Shown piece by piece: positions 26,798 to 37,108 of a DNA stretch of 64,000 nucleotides; position 1 is the first letter of the stretch; each line of letters opens with the position of its first letter. Made by a program: the position numbers and the translations under genes. The DNA is from an uncultured Bacillota bacterium (GTDB lineage: Bacteria > Bacillota > Clostridia > Peptostreptococcales > Anaerovoracaceae). The stretch lies in assembly GCA_927441425.1 (NCBI GenBank), contig CAKMKG010000032.1, positions 62,001-126,000 of the forward strand, given 5' to 3'. The notes under the pieces are model-generated. The model was given only the letters and a program-made list of their open reading frames with translations. It made no database searches and was not told the origin of the DNA.

Positions 26798-27460
26798 ATG
26801 AAAAAAGGAAAAGATAAGGATTGCATTTCAGAAAGATTGGAATCTGTCCAAAAGAATCAATTTATCAGCTTGGAGGATATGAACGAGGTTCGTATGTGCA
26901 GGCCAAAAATTCTGCTGCATAGCTGCTGTGGCCCCTGTAGTACCGCTGTTGTGGAGAGGCTGAGCGGACGGTTCGATATAACGATCTTCTTTTATAATCC
27001 GAACATCACCGATAAGGATGAATATGAAAAGAGGCGAAAGACCCAACTTGATTTTATTGAAAAATATAATAACCGGATCAATTCGAAGGACCGTATTGCA
27101 TATCTGGAAGGTCCCTATGAGACGGCAATATTTTATACGGCGGTAAAGGGATTTGAGCAGGAGTTGGAAGGCGGAAAAAGATGTATACCATGCTTTCAGC
27201 TGCGACTTGAAAAAACGGCAGAGACAGCTATTATTTCAGGATTTGACACCTTTGGAACGACACTATCTGTAAGTCCGTATAAAAATTTCGAGCTGATCTA
27301 CAAGCTTGGCATGCAATTGGGGATGCGTTACGGATTGACTTTTTTAGGTGAGGATTTTAAGAAGCAGGGAGGCTATCAAAGATCTGTTGAACTTTCAAAG
27401 GAATACCATCTCTATCGGCAGCATTATTGCGGCTGCGAATTTTCAAATACGACAACATAA
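26798..27460 (+). CDS. queH: Epoxyqueuosine reductase QueH
   Basis: 220 residues of the DUF208/QueH family, which reduces epoxyqueuosine to queuosine in tRNA where QueG is absent. The cysteine set is intact: LLHSCCGPCS near the N-terminus, a central GKRCIPCFQLRL, and a terminal HYCGCEFS. FGTTLSVSPYKN is also conserved. The start ATG lacks a strong ribosome site. It lies 27 bases before asnA. Confidence 0.93.
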   Translation: MKKGKDKDCISERLESVQKNQFISLEDMNEVRMCRPKILLHSCCGPCSTAVVERLSGRFDITIFFYNPNITDKDEYEKRRKTQLDFIEKYNNRINSKDRIAYLEGPYETAIFYTAVKGFEQELEGGKRCIPCFQLRLEKTAETAIISGFDTFGTTLSVSPYKNFELIYKLGMQLGMRYGLTFLGEDFKKQGGYQRSVELSKEYHLYRQHYCGCEFSNTTT

Positions 27461-27487
27461 AAATTTAAATATTGGAGGAAAAAAATC

Positions 27488-28501
27488 ATGGCAAGAGGAT
27501 TAATGATTCCCGAAGGCTATACGCCTGTAATTGACTTCATGGAAAGCCAGAGAGCGATTAAGAAAATTAAGGACTTTTTTCAGCAGGAGCTTGCTTACGG
27601 TCTCAATCTCAGAAGAGTGTCAGCACCGTTGTTTGTTGCTCCGGAAAGTGGTCTTAATGATAATCTCAACGGAGTTGAAAGAACTGTAGCCTTTACGTTA
27701 AAGGATATGGACGAGAAAACAGTGGAGATTGTTCAGTCCTTGGCAAAGTGGAAGAGAATGGCGCTGGGCAAATATCAGATTGACCCAGGTAAGGGTATCT
27801 ACACTGATATGAATGCCATCAGAAGAGACGAAGACCTTGATAACCTACACTCTATTTATGTCGACCAGTGGGACTGGGAAAAGTCCATCCATCAGTCCAA
27901 CAGAACCGAAGAATACCTGAAGGAAACGGTCATCACGATATATAATGCAATGAAAAATTTGGGCGACTATGTGAATCGGATTTACAGAGGCTTGCAGACT
28001 GAGATGCCCAATGAAATTTTCTTTATCACTACCCAGGAGTTGGAGGACCTTTATCCTGAATTGACGCCGAAGCAGAGGGAAGATGCTATTACGGAAGAAA
28101 AAAGAGCAGTTTTCATCATGAAGATCGGGGGCCAGTTACAGTCAGGAATCAAGCACGACGGTAGAGCGCCCGACTATGACGACTGGGAGCTGAACGGAGA
28201 TATCGTGCTTTGGAACGATGTTCTGGGCATTTCTTATGAAATTTCTTCCATGGGGATTCGAGTCGACGAAAAAAGTATGATGAAACAGCTTAAGCAGGCA
28301 AATGCGGAAGACAGAATGGAGCTGCCGTTTCATAAGGCCATCATAAACAAAGAACTGCCCTATAGTATCGGCGGCGGAATCGGACAATCAAGACTTTGCA
28401 TGTTCTTCCTGAGAAAAGCACATATCGGCGAAGTTCAGGTATCTGTATGGCCCGATGATATGATTGAGGAGTGCAAGGCAAATAATATTTTCCTTCTGTA
28501 A
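27488..28501 (+). CDS. asnA: Aspartate-ammonia ligase (asparagine synthetase A)
   Basis: 337 residues; makes asparagine from aspartate, ammonia and ATP. It has the class II aminoacyl-tRNA-synthetase-like fold, with RRVSAPLFV, WKRMALGKY, GKGIYTDMNAIRRDE, YVDQWDWEK and the C-terminal GGGIGQSRLCMFFL (motif 3 type). GGAGG lies before the ATG. No T-box leader is visible upstream. Confidence 0.96.
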   Translation: MARGLMIPEGYTPVIDFMESQRAIKKIKDFFQQELAYGLNLRRVSAPLFVAPESGLNDNLNGVERTVAFTLKDMDEKTVEIVQSLAKWKRMALGKYQIDPGKGIYTDMNAIRRDEDLDNLHSIYVDQWDWEKSIHQSNRTEEYLKETVITIYNAMKNLGDYVNRIYRGLQTEMPNEIFFITTQELEDLYPELTPKQREDAITEEKRAVFIMKIGGQLQSGIKHDGRAPDYDDWELNGDIVLWNDVLGISYEISSMGIRVDEKSMMKQLKQANAEDRMELPFHKAIINKELPYSIGGGIGQSRLCMFFLRKAHIGEVQVSVWPDDMIEECKANNIFLL

Positions 28502-28633
28502 ATGCTACGCATAAAAAACGGTAATAGGATTCACGCTTATCATAGAAAATACTTCTGATAACTGAATCCCGCGGCGCGATGCTTTCAATAATTAAAATAA
28601 AAATTTTTTTGCTAGTAACGTAAAAGGAAAAAA

Positions 28634-30649
28634 ATGAAATATGTAAATGTGGTAATCGACAACAATACGGATCATACGGACAATTTATTTACCTACCTTT
28701 GCGTGGATGACAAGGTTAAGGTTGGGGACAAAGTATTCGTACCTTTTGCTAAGGGTAACCGTATTAGGGAGGCCTATGTGTTTCAGGTTGCGGATCAGCT
28801 ACCGGAAGTGATCAAAGGTATAAAAACCATCGAGGCAATCGATCCTGACATCTCCCTGAGCGAAGAAGCGGTTGCAACATGTGTATGGATGAGAAGACAA
28901 TATCTCTGCAGGTATATCGACACCATCAAGTGCTTCACACCTGCAGGGACGTCATCAAAGAGAGGTAGAATTAGAACGCCTTATAAAGAAGCAATCGGTG
29001 AGGTATCCACGGCAAGAAACCTAACCAATGAACAGAGGCGTGCGGTTGAAAAGATTCATCCGTCATTGAAAGAACGGGAACATAAGATTTTTCTAATTCA
29101 CGGGGTAACAAGCAGCGGGAAGACGGAAATCTATATGCAGGTCATCGAGACGTGTATTTCAGAGGGCCGTACCGCCATCATGCTTGTACCGGAAATTTCT
29201 TTGACACCCCAAACCATTGATCGCTTCATTGGCAGATTCGGAGCAGAACAGATTGCCGTGCTCCACAGCAAGCTTTCCATGGGAGAACGGTATGACGAAT
29301 GGATGCGGATCAAAAGTGGTGAGGTGAAAATAGTCATCGGCGCCCGTTCTGCAGTATTTGCACCTCTTTCCGACATCGGCGTCATCGTTCTCGATGAAGA
29401 ACACGAAACGACCTACAAATCAGATATGACCCCCAAATACGACACCATTGAAGTGGCTGGCAGGAGGGCTAAGAAAAACAGGGCGATCGTGCTTTTGGGA
29501 AGTGCTACACCTTCTCTGGTTTCCGCATACAAAGCGGAACAGGGAGAATATCAGAAAATCCTTCTGACGGAACGGTTCAATAAGACTCCACTTCCAACCG
29601 TTGAAATCATCGACATGCGGGAGGAACTTAAAAATGGAAATAAATCTATTTTCAGCGTTTCCCTTTACCAGGAAATGAAGAAGAATCTTGATGAAAAGAG
29701 ACAGGTAATACTGTTTTTAAATAGACGGGGCTATTCTACCTTTGTCTCTTGCAGATCCTGCGGTTATGTGATGAAATGTAAGGAATGCGGAATTTCTCTA
29801 ACCTACCATAAGGCAAGAAACGAAGCAATTTGTCATTTTTGCGGATACAGAGAAAGAATTCCATCGGCTTGTCCGGTCTGCGGAGGGAAATATCTGAAAC
29901 ATTTCGGCACCGGCACGGAAAAGGTGGAAGAAGTAACGAGAGAAATCTTCCCTGAATATACTGTGGATCGACTGGATTTGGATACGATCACAAAAAAAGG
30001 CAGTATTGACAAGATATTAAACTCCTTCAGAAAGGGTAAAACCAATATATTGATCGGAACGCAGTTGGTAGCAAAGGGTCTGGATTTTTCTAACGTGGGG
30101 TTGGTAGGGATTGTTTCTGCAGATATTTCCCTGAATGTACCCGATTTCCGGTCTACAGAGCGAACCTTTCAGTTGATTACGCAGGCGGCAGGCAGGGCAG
30201 GAAGAGGCGACTTGACGGGAAAGGTAGTGATTCAAACATATAGTCCGGATCACTACTCTATCATAGCCGCGGCAGACCATGATTACGAAGCATTTTACCG
30301 AGCGGAAACAAGAATCAGAAAACAGATTGGGTATCCGCCTTTCAGTGATTTGATCCAGATTATACTGTCCTCGGAGAAGGAACCGGAGGCGTTAGAAAGA
30401 TGCAGGCAAGTTGCAGCTGATTTTGTTAGGAATGCAGGGAAGAGCGAAGAACGTTTTGTTTTCGGCCCCCAAGCGGCGCCGATGAATAAAATCAAGGGCA
30501 TATACCGGTATCAGCTGTTAATAAAATGCTTCCCTGGAAAAAGAAAGGAATACTCCAGGATTTTAAACGAAATAAAAGTGGGAATAAATACAAATAGGAA
30601 TGCGAAATATCTCATTTCTATCGACATAAATCCATATAGTTTTTTATAG
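28634..30649 (+). CDS. priA: Primosomal protein N' (replication restart helicase PriA)
   Basis: 671 residues, on the short side for PriA. The N-terminal DNA-binding domain runs to about residue 125. The helicase core has LIHGVTSSGKTE (Walker A), VIVLDEEHE (Walker B), LLGSATPSL and QAAGRAGRG. Eight zinc-binding cysteines lie in four CxxC pairs between about 372 and 415, starting at CRSCGY. PriA reloads the replisome at stalled forks. It opens the priA-def-fmt cluster. Confidence 0.95.
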   Translation: MKYVNVVIDNNTDHTDNLFTYLCVDDKVKVGDKVFVPFAKGNRIREAYVFQVADQLPEVIKGIKTIEAIDPDISLSEEAVATCVWMRRQYLCRYIDTIKCFTPAGTSSKRGRIRTPYKEAIGEVSTARNLTNEQRRAVEKIHPSLKEREHKIFLIHGVTSSGKTEIYMQVIETCISEGRTAIMLVPEISLTPQTIDRFIGRFGAEQIAVLHSKLSMGERYDEWMRIKSGEVKIVIGARSAVFAPLSDIGVIVLDEEHETTYKSDMTPKYDTIEVAGRRAKKNRAIVLLGSATPSLVSAYKAEQGEYQKILLTERFNKTPLPTVEIIDMREELKNGNKSIFSVSLYQEMKKNLDEKRQVILFLNRRGYSTFVSCRSCGYVMKCKECGISLTYHKARNEAICHFCGYRERIPSACPVCGGKYLKHFGTGTEKVEEVTREIFPEYTVDRLDLDTITKKGSIDKILNSFRKGKTNILIGTQLVAKGLDFSNVGLVGIVSADISLNVPDFRSTERTFQLITQAAGRAGRGDLTGKVVIQTYSPDHYSIIAAADHDYEAFYRAETRIRKQIGYPPFSDLIQIILSSEKEPEALERCRQVAADFVRNAGKSEERFVFGPQAAPMNKIKGIYRYQLLIKCFPGKRKEYSRILNEIKVGINTNRNAKYLISIDINPYSFL

Positions 30650-30707
30650 GAGCGAATGACTCCAGAATTAAGGTTAGCTGATTTAGTTAGATGAGGAGAG
30701 GATTGGA

Positions 30708-31175
30708 ATGGCTTTAAGAAACATCGTCTTGGAAGGCGACGAGATTTTAAGGAAAAGAGCAAGAGAAGTTGCGGAGATCAATTCACATGTCTGCATGATT
30801 CTTGACGATATGCTAGAGACGATGAGAGAGCACGACGGCGTCGGTCTTGCAGCTCCGCAGGTCGGTATTATGAAAAGAATGCTGATTGTGGAGGTTGATG
30901 AACAGATCATTGAGCTCATTAATCCTGAAATTATAGAAACTGACGGAATTCAGATAGAGGATGAGGGCTGCCTCAGCATTCCGGGAAGGATCGGAACAGT
31001 GGAGCGTCCGGCTTATATCAAGATTAAGGGCTTGAACAGGGAAGGCCAGGAAGTTACTTATGAGGGAACAGGACTGCTTTCTGTTGCGTTAAGCCATGAA
31101 TATGATCATTTGGAAGGGATATTATATACGGATAAAGCCTCCAATGTTCGAGAACCGGAAAACCGGGACCGGTGA
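30708..31175 (+). CDS. def: Peptide deformylase
   Basis: 155 residues; metal-dependent removal of the formyl group from new proteins. The three active-site motifs are GLAAPQVG, EGCLSIP and HEYDHLEG (Tyr in place of the more common Phe). Followed four bases later by fmt, the transformylase of the same cycle. Confidence 0.96.
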   Translation: MALRNIVLEGDEILRKRAREVAEINSHVCMILDDMLETMREHDGVGLAAPQVGIMKRMLIVEVDEQIIELINPEIIETDGIQIEDEGCLSIPGRIGTVERPAYIKIKGLNREGQEVTYEGTGLLSVALSHEYDHLEGILYTDKASNVREPENRDR

Positions 31176-31179
31176 AAAT

Positions 31180-32109
31180 ATGAAAATAATTTATATGGGG
31201 ACGCCTGAGTTTGCAGTTCCACCGCTACAGAAGCTCTGTGAGAATGGGTATCAGGTCGAATTGGTCATAACCCAGCCGGATAAAGCCAGAGACAGAGGGA
31301 AAAAGATTCAAAACACGCCTGTCAAGGAATATGCTCTGAAGCATGGCTTAGTGGTTTTGCAGCCCGAACGCATTAAGGGGAACGAAGAATTTATCACTCG
31401 GGTCAAAGAAATCAACCCCGATTTGATCATCGTGGCAGCCTATGGGAAACTACTGCCACCAGAACTGCTCGAGATACCCCAACTTGGCTGTATCAATATT
31501 CATGCATCTTTGCTTCCCAAATTCCGTGGTGCTGCGCCCATACACAGAAGCATCATCGAAGGAGAAAAAACAACGGGGGTAACCCTGATGTATATGGAAG
31601 AGGGACTAGATATGGGAGACATGATCGCGGCTAGGTCAACTGAAATCGATAGAAAGACAACGGCTGAGCTTCATGATGAATTATCAATGCTGGGCGCGGA
31701 TCTGCTGATCACATCTCTGCCCTACATTGAAAAGAAAATCAACGGCAGGACGAAGCAGGATGAAAGCAAAGCGACCTATGCACCGATGATTTTCAAGCAG
31801 GATGGCCTGATTGATTTTGCTCAATCTCCCGAGGAGCTTGAGCGGTTGATCAGAGGTCTCAACTCCTGGCCTGGCGCTTATACAATATACCATGGAGAGC
31901 CGATGAAGCTCTGGCAGGCGGAAGCCATAGAAGAAATGACGAATATGCCTCACGGAACGGTGACAGACGTTTCGGATGAGGGAATCAAAGTAGCTGCGGG
32001 GGGACGTGTGCTGCTCTTAAAAAGGATACAGCTGCCGGGGAAAAAAGCCATGCAGGTATCCGATTATCTAAAAGGGAATAAAATTACCATCGGAGAAATA
32101 TTAGGCTGA
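31180..32109 (+). CDS. fmt: Methionyl-tRNA formyltransferase
   Basis: 309 residues from the ATG at 31180; an open frame extends upstream inside def but is not the gene. Motifs: MKIIYMGTPEFAVPPL, VVAAYGKLLPPELL, and the formyl-transferase signature NIHASLLPKFRGAAPI with the catalytic Asn-His, then GVTLMYMEEGLDMGDM. The C-terminal OB-like domain is complete. Confidence 0.96.
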   Translation: MKIIYMGTPEFAVPPLQKLCENGYQVELVITQPDKARDRGKKIQNTPVKEYALKHGLVVLQPERIKGNEEFITRVKEINPDLIIVAAYGKLLPPELLEIPQLGCINIHASLLPKFRGAAPIHRSIIEGEKTTGVTLMYMEEGLDMGDMIAARSTEIDRKTTAELHDELSMLGADLLITSLPYIEKKINGRTKQDESKATYAPMIFKQDGLIDFAQSPEELERLIRGLNSWPGAYTIYHGEPMKLWQAEAIEEMTNMPHGTVTDVSDEGIKVAAGGRVLLLKRIQLPGKKAMQVSDYLKGNKITIGEILG

Positions 32110-32174
32110 CCGAAAGTCACGATCAGGCAGAAGTATACCCGGTGAATTGAGGGTTATAGAAAGGATGGAGAATA

Positions 32175-32879
32175 ATGTATTTTGGAATGTTTGATCCTAC
32201 AATTATCATATTAATACCGGCGATTATTTTTACCTTTTATGCACAAAGCAGGGTAAATTCAGCCTATAATAAATATGCGACCGTGCGAAACAGAAGAGGA
32301 ATCACGGGAGCGCAGGCAGCCAGAAGAATTCTTGACAGCAATGGACTTACGGCTGTGCACATTGAGGTTACAAACCGCAGATTATCGGATCACTATGATC
32401 CTAGAAAAAGAATTATGAGACTTTCTCCGCAGGTTTTCAATGATGCTTCCATTGCCTCCGTCAGCATCGCTGCACACGAGGCAGGGCATGCCATTCAGCA
32501 TGCAAAAAGCTATACGCCTCTCAAAGTGCGGAATTTGATGGCGCCACTGGTATCTATCGTTTCCAATCTTGCCTGGCCGATTTTAATCGTCGGACTGATG
32601 ATCATAAGTGCGGGAAATGCATTTCAAGGAAACATGATATTTAATATCGGTATTATTTGTTATGCATCGGCAGTTTTGTTTCAGGCAATCACACTGCCGG
32701 TGGAATTCAATGCCAGCAACAGAGCGATACAACAGATGAATGAATTGGATATTATATATATAGAAGAGACTGCAAGTGCAAAAAAAGTTCTATCGGCGGC
32801 TGCTTTGACCTATGTCGCCGCACTGGCTGCTTCCATTGCAACTCTTCTGAGAATTCTAGCGCTGAGGGGGCGTCGATAA
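32175..32879 (+). CDS. YugP-type membrane zinc metallopeptidase
   Basis: 234 residues with an N-terminal membrane helix, the zincin motif HEAGHAIQHA near residue 102, and three further helices. A conserved late segment LPVEFNASNRA supplies the third ligand in this family. Neutral zinc metallopeptidase of unknown substrate, usual in the Firmicutes fmt-rsmB region. One base separates it from rsmB. Confidence 0.9.
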   Translation: MYFGMFDPTIIILIPAIIFTFYAQSRVNSAYNKYATVRNRRGITGAQAARRILDSNGLTAVHIEVTNRRLSDHYDPRKRIMRLSPQVFNDASIASVSIAAHEAGHAIQHAKSYTPLKVRNLMAPLVSIVSNLAWPILIVGLMIISAGNAFQGNMIFNIGIICYASAVLFQAITLPVEFNASNRAIQQMNELDIIYIEETASAKKVLSAAALTYVAALAASIATLLRILALRGRR

Positions 32880-32880
32880 T

Positions 32881-34179
32881 ATGGATAAGAACAGAAGAAC
32901 AGCATATTTTACACTAATGGACGTAGAAACAAAACAAGCTTATTCCAACTTGTCACTAAACCATCATATCATCAGCGGCAATCCGGATGCTCCGGCCTTT
33001 GTGCGGGAATTAGTCTATGGTGTTCTGGAAAATAAAATTTTTCTGGATTACATCATTGAGCAATATATAAAAACATCGATCCATAAAATGATAGCTAGCG
33101 ATCTGACGGTTTTAAGGATGGGCATTTATCAATTGAAATATCTGGACGGTGTTCCAGACTATGCTGCTGTGAATGAAAGCGTTGAACTTGCTAAGAGATT
33201 TTGCCGCGGCAAGGAAGGCTTCATCAACGGTGTGCTGAGAAGCTTTCTGAGGGCAGGCAAAGAGGTTGAACTACCTGACCGAGCAAAGGATGAAGTGAAG
33301 TATCTGGCGATCAAATATTCCTATGAACCATGGATCGTAGAACTTTGGCTGGAGCAATTTGCCCCTGATTTTGTGGAAGCGTTGCTGGCTGCCGGAAATC
33401 TTACCCCGGACTTGGTGATCCGGGTGAATTTCCTGAAAACCACTAGGGATGATGTAAAAAGAAGAATTATTGCCAAGGGTTTTAAGGCAGAAGATGGACT
33501 ATTATGCAAGGAGGCGCTCCATGTGGAGGGAAGAGGCCTTCTGGGCGGTAAGCTCTATAACAGCGGAATGTTTTCCGTACAGGACGAGAGCTCCCTGCTT
33601 GCGGTCAATATGCTAGATCCCCAGCCTGATGAAGCGATCATGGATATCTGTGCAGCGCCCGGCGGGAAAACGCTGGCCATAGCAGAAAAAATGAAAAACA
33701 GAGGAACGGTGTATGCCTGGGATATTTATAAGAGAAAGCTATCCATCATCGATAAGGAAGCCAAAAGACTTGGAATTTCCATCGTCACAACGAGATCTTG
33801 GGATGCAACCCGCGTCGATTCATCCATGTTACAAAAGGCGGATCGGGTTCTTGTGGACGCGCCTTGTTCTGGTTTGGGCGTTGTAAGAAGAAAACCGGAA
33901 ATCAAGTATAAAAAGAGAAGCAATGATTTCGATGAGCTGCCAAAAAAGCAGCTGGCAATCCTTTCGGCATCCTCAAAATATCTGAAGCCGGGTGGCACTC
34001 TGGTATACAGCACCTGCACCATTTCACCCTATGAAAATCAGCAGGTAGTCAAAGATTTCTTGAAGAAAAATCCGGGCTTCAGCAAGCTGGAAGAGCTGCA
34101 GTTGCTTCCAAATATCAATAACACAGATGGTTTCTTTATCTGCAAAATGAAGAAAGACGATTGTCTGATTTGTAATTAG
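32881..34179 (+). CDS. rsmB: 16S rRNA (cytosine-967-C5) methyltransferase RsmB
   Basis: 432 residues: an N-terminal NusB-like RNA-binding domain (1-135) and a C-terminal SAM methyltransferase domain with CAAPGGKTLAIAE (motif I), DAPCSGLG (motif IV, first cysteine) and YSTCTISPYEN (motif VI, catalytic cysteine). The rlmN gene that normally follows in Firmicutes is not here; stp comes next. Confidence 0.95.
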   Translation: MDKNRRTAYFTLMDVETKQAYSNLSLNHHIISGNPDAPAFVRELVYGVLENKIFLDYIIEQYIKTSIHKMIASDLTVLRMGIYQLKYLDGVPDYAAVNESVELAKRFCRGKEGFINGVLRSFLRAGKEVELPDRAKDEVKYLAIKYSYEPWIVELWLEQFAPDFVEALLAAGNLTPDLVIRVNFLKTTRDDVKRRIIAKGFKAEDGLLCKEALHVEGRGLLGGKLYNSGMFSVQDESSLLAVNMLDPQPDEAIMDICAAPGGKTLAIAEKMKNRGTVYAWDIYKRKLSIIDKEAKRLGISIVTTRSWDATRVDSSMLQKADRVLVDAPCSGLGVVRRKPEIKYKKRSNDFDELPKKQLAILSASSKYLKPGGTLVYSTCTISPYENQQVVKDFLKKNPGFSKLEELQLLPNINNTDGFFICKMKKDDCLICN

Positions 34180-34282
34180 CAGCAGTGAATTTTGACATTT
34201 CATCCTTTTTTCTATATAATTAGTACTTGGATCGTGCGTTTTACGAAACGTTCCTATGAAACATTTTAGTAAAGGATATAAT

Positions 34283-35011
34283 ATGACACAAGTTGGATTT
34301 AAAACTGATAAAGGGAAGAAGAGAGACAGGAATGAGGACTCTCTTTTTGTCATGCCGCAGGAAAGCATTTATATCGTCGCAGATGGCGTAGGGGGGCAGA
34401 ACTCCGGAGAGCTTGCCAGTTCCATGGCTGTGAAAAGCATCGCTGAGTACATAAAAGCGAATCCTTTGCATGGCATTGAAGATGAAGAGGAGCTGAAAGG
34501 CTATTTCTTGGAATGCATGAAAAAGGCAAATAAAATGATCTATCAAGCAGCACAACTTTCCCAGGAGAATGCCGGTATGGCAACCACTGTTGTGCTGCTT
34601 CATCTTATCAATGGATATGCGTATATCGTCAATGTAGGAGACAGTAGAGCCTATATTTGCAGGGATGGCCGAATCAGCCAGATCACAGAGGACCATACCT
34701 ATGTGAATGAATTGGTCAGAGGAGGCTCTATCACAAAGGAACAGGCGGAAAATCATCCGCAGAAAAATATGATTACGAGAGCACTGGGAGGAGAGGAAAA
34801 GATTCTTCCAGATTTTTATCGATTGGAAACAAAGAAAAATGATATTATTATTCTCTGCACAGACGGCCTTTCCGGTGAGCTGTCTGCAGAAGAAATCTGC
34901 GGCTTGATTGCCGTATCAAATTCCATGAGCGCCCTGAGCAAGAGCCTTGTCCAGCGAGCAAACGGGAATGGCGGAAATGACAATATTACAGTGATTTGTT
35001 TAAAAATATAA
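34283..35011 (+). CDS. stp: PP2C-type serine/threonine phosphatase Stp/PrpC
   Basis: 242 residues. Metal-binding motifs RDRNEDSLF, VADGVGG, NVGDSRAY, CTDGLSGEL and GGNDNITV are all present. It reverses phosphorylation by the neighbouring PASTA kinase. An ATG nine codons upstream (34256) lacks a ribosome site, while AAAGGA precedes the ATG at 34283, so that start is used. Confidence 0.93.
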   Translation: MTQVGFKTDKGKKRDRNEDSLFVMPQESIYIVADGVGGQNSGELASSMAVKSIAEYIKANPLHGIEDEEELKGYFLECMKKANKMIYQAAQLSQENAGMATTVVLLHLINGYAYIVNVGDSRAYICRDGRISQITEDHTYVNELVRGGSITKEQAENHPQKNMITRALGGEEKILPDFYRLETKKNDIIILCTDGLSGELSAEEICGLIAVSNSMSALSKSLVQRANGNGGNDNITVICLKI

Positions 35012-35137
35012 CGGTCGCAGCCATCAAGATGCAGCGTTGCTCCAAGGAAGCGACCGTTGGAATCGCGCAGATGTAAGAATATTTTCTACAGTCGAAAATT
35101 TTCTATGGATGCGTTTATAGACAGGAGGAGGACTTAT

Positions 35138-37108
35138 ATGAGCAGCAGAATACTTGCTGGAAGGTATGAATTACTTGAAAAAATCGGCGATGGCGGTATG
35201 GCGGTTGTGTATAAAGCAAGATGCCGATTACTGAATCGCTTCGTTGCAATAAAAATATTAAAGCCTGAATTTACGAAGGATTTGAAGTTTATTGAAAACT
35301 TCCGTAGGGAATCTCAATCCGCAGCAAGCCTTACACATCCCAATATCGTCAATATTTACGATGTCGGAAAGGAAGGAAACATTCATTATATCGTGATGGA
35401 ACTGATTGAAGGACAGGTCTTAAGCGATATCATAAAAAATGAAGGACCGATGGAGTTTACCAAGGCAGTCGATATTGTGAAACAGATTGCGTTGGCCCTT
35501 AGTGTTGCACACAAAAACCACATCATACATAGGGATGTCAAACCGCACAATATTCTCATTACGCGTGAGGGTACTGCGAAGATTACCGACTTTGGAATCG
35601 CAAAGGCTGTAAACGCAGGAACGATTGTAGGCAATACGGGTACGATCATGGGTTCCGTTCATTATTTCTCTCCGGAGCAAGCAAGAGGTGGATATGTGGA
35701 TGAAAAATCCGATATCTATTCTCTGGGTATTGTTCTATATGAACTGATAACCGGAAAAGTGCCTTTTGATGCAGATAATCCGGTAACGGTTGCTCTCATG
35801 CATATGAATAACGAAATGACACCACCATCTCGGTATGTCGTTGATATTCCTCCTGCCTTGGAAGAGACCATCATGAAGGCCACAAATAAATATCAGGTCA
35901 ACCGCTTTAAATCGGCCAACGAAATGTATGATGCATTAAACAGCATCGATATGGTATCAGATGCTTTATCAGGTTTTGGCTATCATACGCGCGTCGACTT
36001 AGATGCAACGAGGGTCATGAATGCCGTGAATGGATCAATGACAGGGGCTGCTTATACAGAGACTAGGGAGGAGATTGCAGGGGATATGAGAAAGAAGGAC
36101 AGTAAGGAAGTAAAATCCAAAAAGAAGGTTAAAATTAACAAGGTTAAGGTTGCCGCGATCATACTGGCATTGGCCTGTGCGATTCCGGTGAGCCAGCTGA
36201 TTCTTTCGGCCTTCGAGAATTTCGGTGCCGCCAAGGAAGTTGTGGTACCGGATTTGGTAGGAATGACGGTAGAGGAAGCGAACATGAAATTGGATGAATT
36301 CAATCTGAACCTGGAGGTTGGGGATGAGGTTGCCAGCACAGAATATCAAGAAGGTGAAATCGTATCCCAGGATCCAAAGGCAGAAATGACGGTGAAGGAA
36401 GGCTTTACAATCACCGTAAATATAAGCAAGGGCAAGGTTAAGGAAGGTACCATACCGCCTGTTGTGAACCGGACCCTTACCGATGCGGAATTCGTTCTGG
36501 AGAGCTATGGATATGCACTTGGTGGGGTTGCGACAGAAAACAGCGATATGCCAAAGGATGTAGTCATTAGGCAGAGTCCGGATGCCGGAACAGTTGCAGC
36601 ACCGGGAACAAAAGTAAATGTGGTGGTCAGCCTTGGCAGTGCTGTGGAACAGGTACCAATGCCGAACGTTTTGAATATGGGCATTGATGCTGCCAAAGAG
36701 GAACTGGAAAAGGCAGGACTCTCGATTGGTGCAGTCGGGTATGAAATGAGCACAGCCTATGAGATCAATACGGTAATGTGGCAGCAATATGAACCGGGCA
36801 TCATGGTAGACAAGGGAGCCGGTGTGAACCTGAAAGTAAGTACCGGTGATCAGCCGCCGGCAAGTTCAATATCCATTCCCCTTACGATAGATTTCAGTAA
36901 AGCGAATAATGAAGTATTCTACCTCTCGGTAGTCATTTCTGATGAATCAGGTGTAAGAACCGTCATTAACCGGGAGCAGAGAATCAAGAGTGATGGTTCT
37001 GAAATCCTTTCCTTGAACGGCGATGGTGTTGGCTCTGTGAAGGTAATCTTCGACAACGATGTTGTCTTGGAAAAGGACGTTAATTTTAATTCTGGAGAGC
37101 TTAATTGA
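35138..37108 (+). CDS. prkC: PASTA-domain serine/threonine kinase PrkC
   Basis: 656 residues. Hanks-type kinase domain (about 7-270) with GDGGMAVVYKA, the invariant Lys in VAIKIL, HRDVKPHNILI and DFGIAKA. A basic linker and one membrane helix follow (about 340-360), then three extracellular PASTA domains beginning VVPDLVGMT, TIPPVVNRT and PMPNVLNMG, and a beta-rich C-terminal tail. The kinase senses muropeptides or lipid II and governs spore germination and wall metabolism. AGGAGG selects the ATG at 35138 over an earlier in-frame start at 35057. Confidence 0.95.
   Translation: MSSRILAGRYELLEKIGDGGMAVVYKARCRLLNRFVAIKILKPEFTKDLKFIENFRRESQSAASLTHPNIVNIYDVGKEGNIHYIVMELIEGQVLSDIIKNEGPMEFTKAVDIVKQIALALSVAHKNHIIHRDVKPHNILITREGTAKITDFGIAKAVNAGTIVGNTGTIMGSVHYFSPEQARGGYVDEKSDIYSLGIVLYELITGKVPFDADNPVTVALMHMNNEMTPPSRYVVDIPPALEETIMKATNKYQVNRFKSANEMYDALNSIDMVSDALSGFGYHTRVDLDATRVMNAVNGSMTGAAYTETREEIAGDMRKKDSKEVKSKKKVKINKVKVAAIILALACAIPVSQLILSAFENFGAAKEVVVPDLVGMTVEEANMKLDEFNLNLEVGDEVASTEYQEGEIVSQDPKAEMTVKEGFTITVNISKGKVKEGTIPPVVNRTLTDAEFVLESYGYALGGVATENSDMPKDVVIRQSPDAGTVAAPGTKVNVVVSLGSAVEQVPMPNVLNMGIDAAKEELEKAGLSIGAVGYEMSTAYEINTVMWQQYEPGIMVDKGAGVNLKVSTGDQPPASSISIPLTIDFSKANNEVFYLSVVISDESGVRTVINREQRIKSDGSEILSLNGDGVGSVKVIFDNDVVLEKDVNFNSGELN

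Noticed and set aside
27461-28633. T-box or other riboswitch around asnA and priA
   Set aside because: The gaps are short (27 and 132 bases) and lack a T-box motif or a terminator pair.
36035-36787. 250-residue minus-strand open frame opposite prkC
   Set aside because: Antisense of the PASTA region; no independent support.
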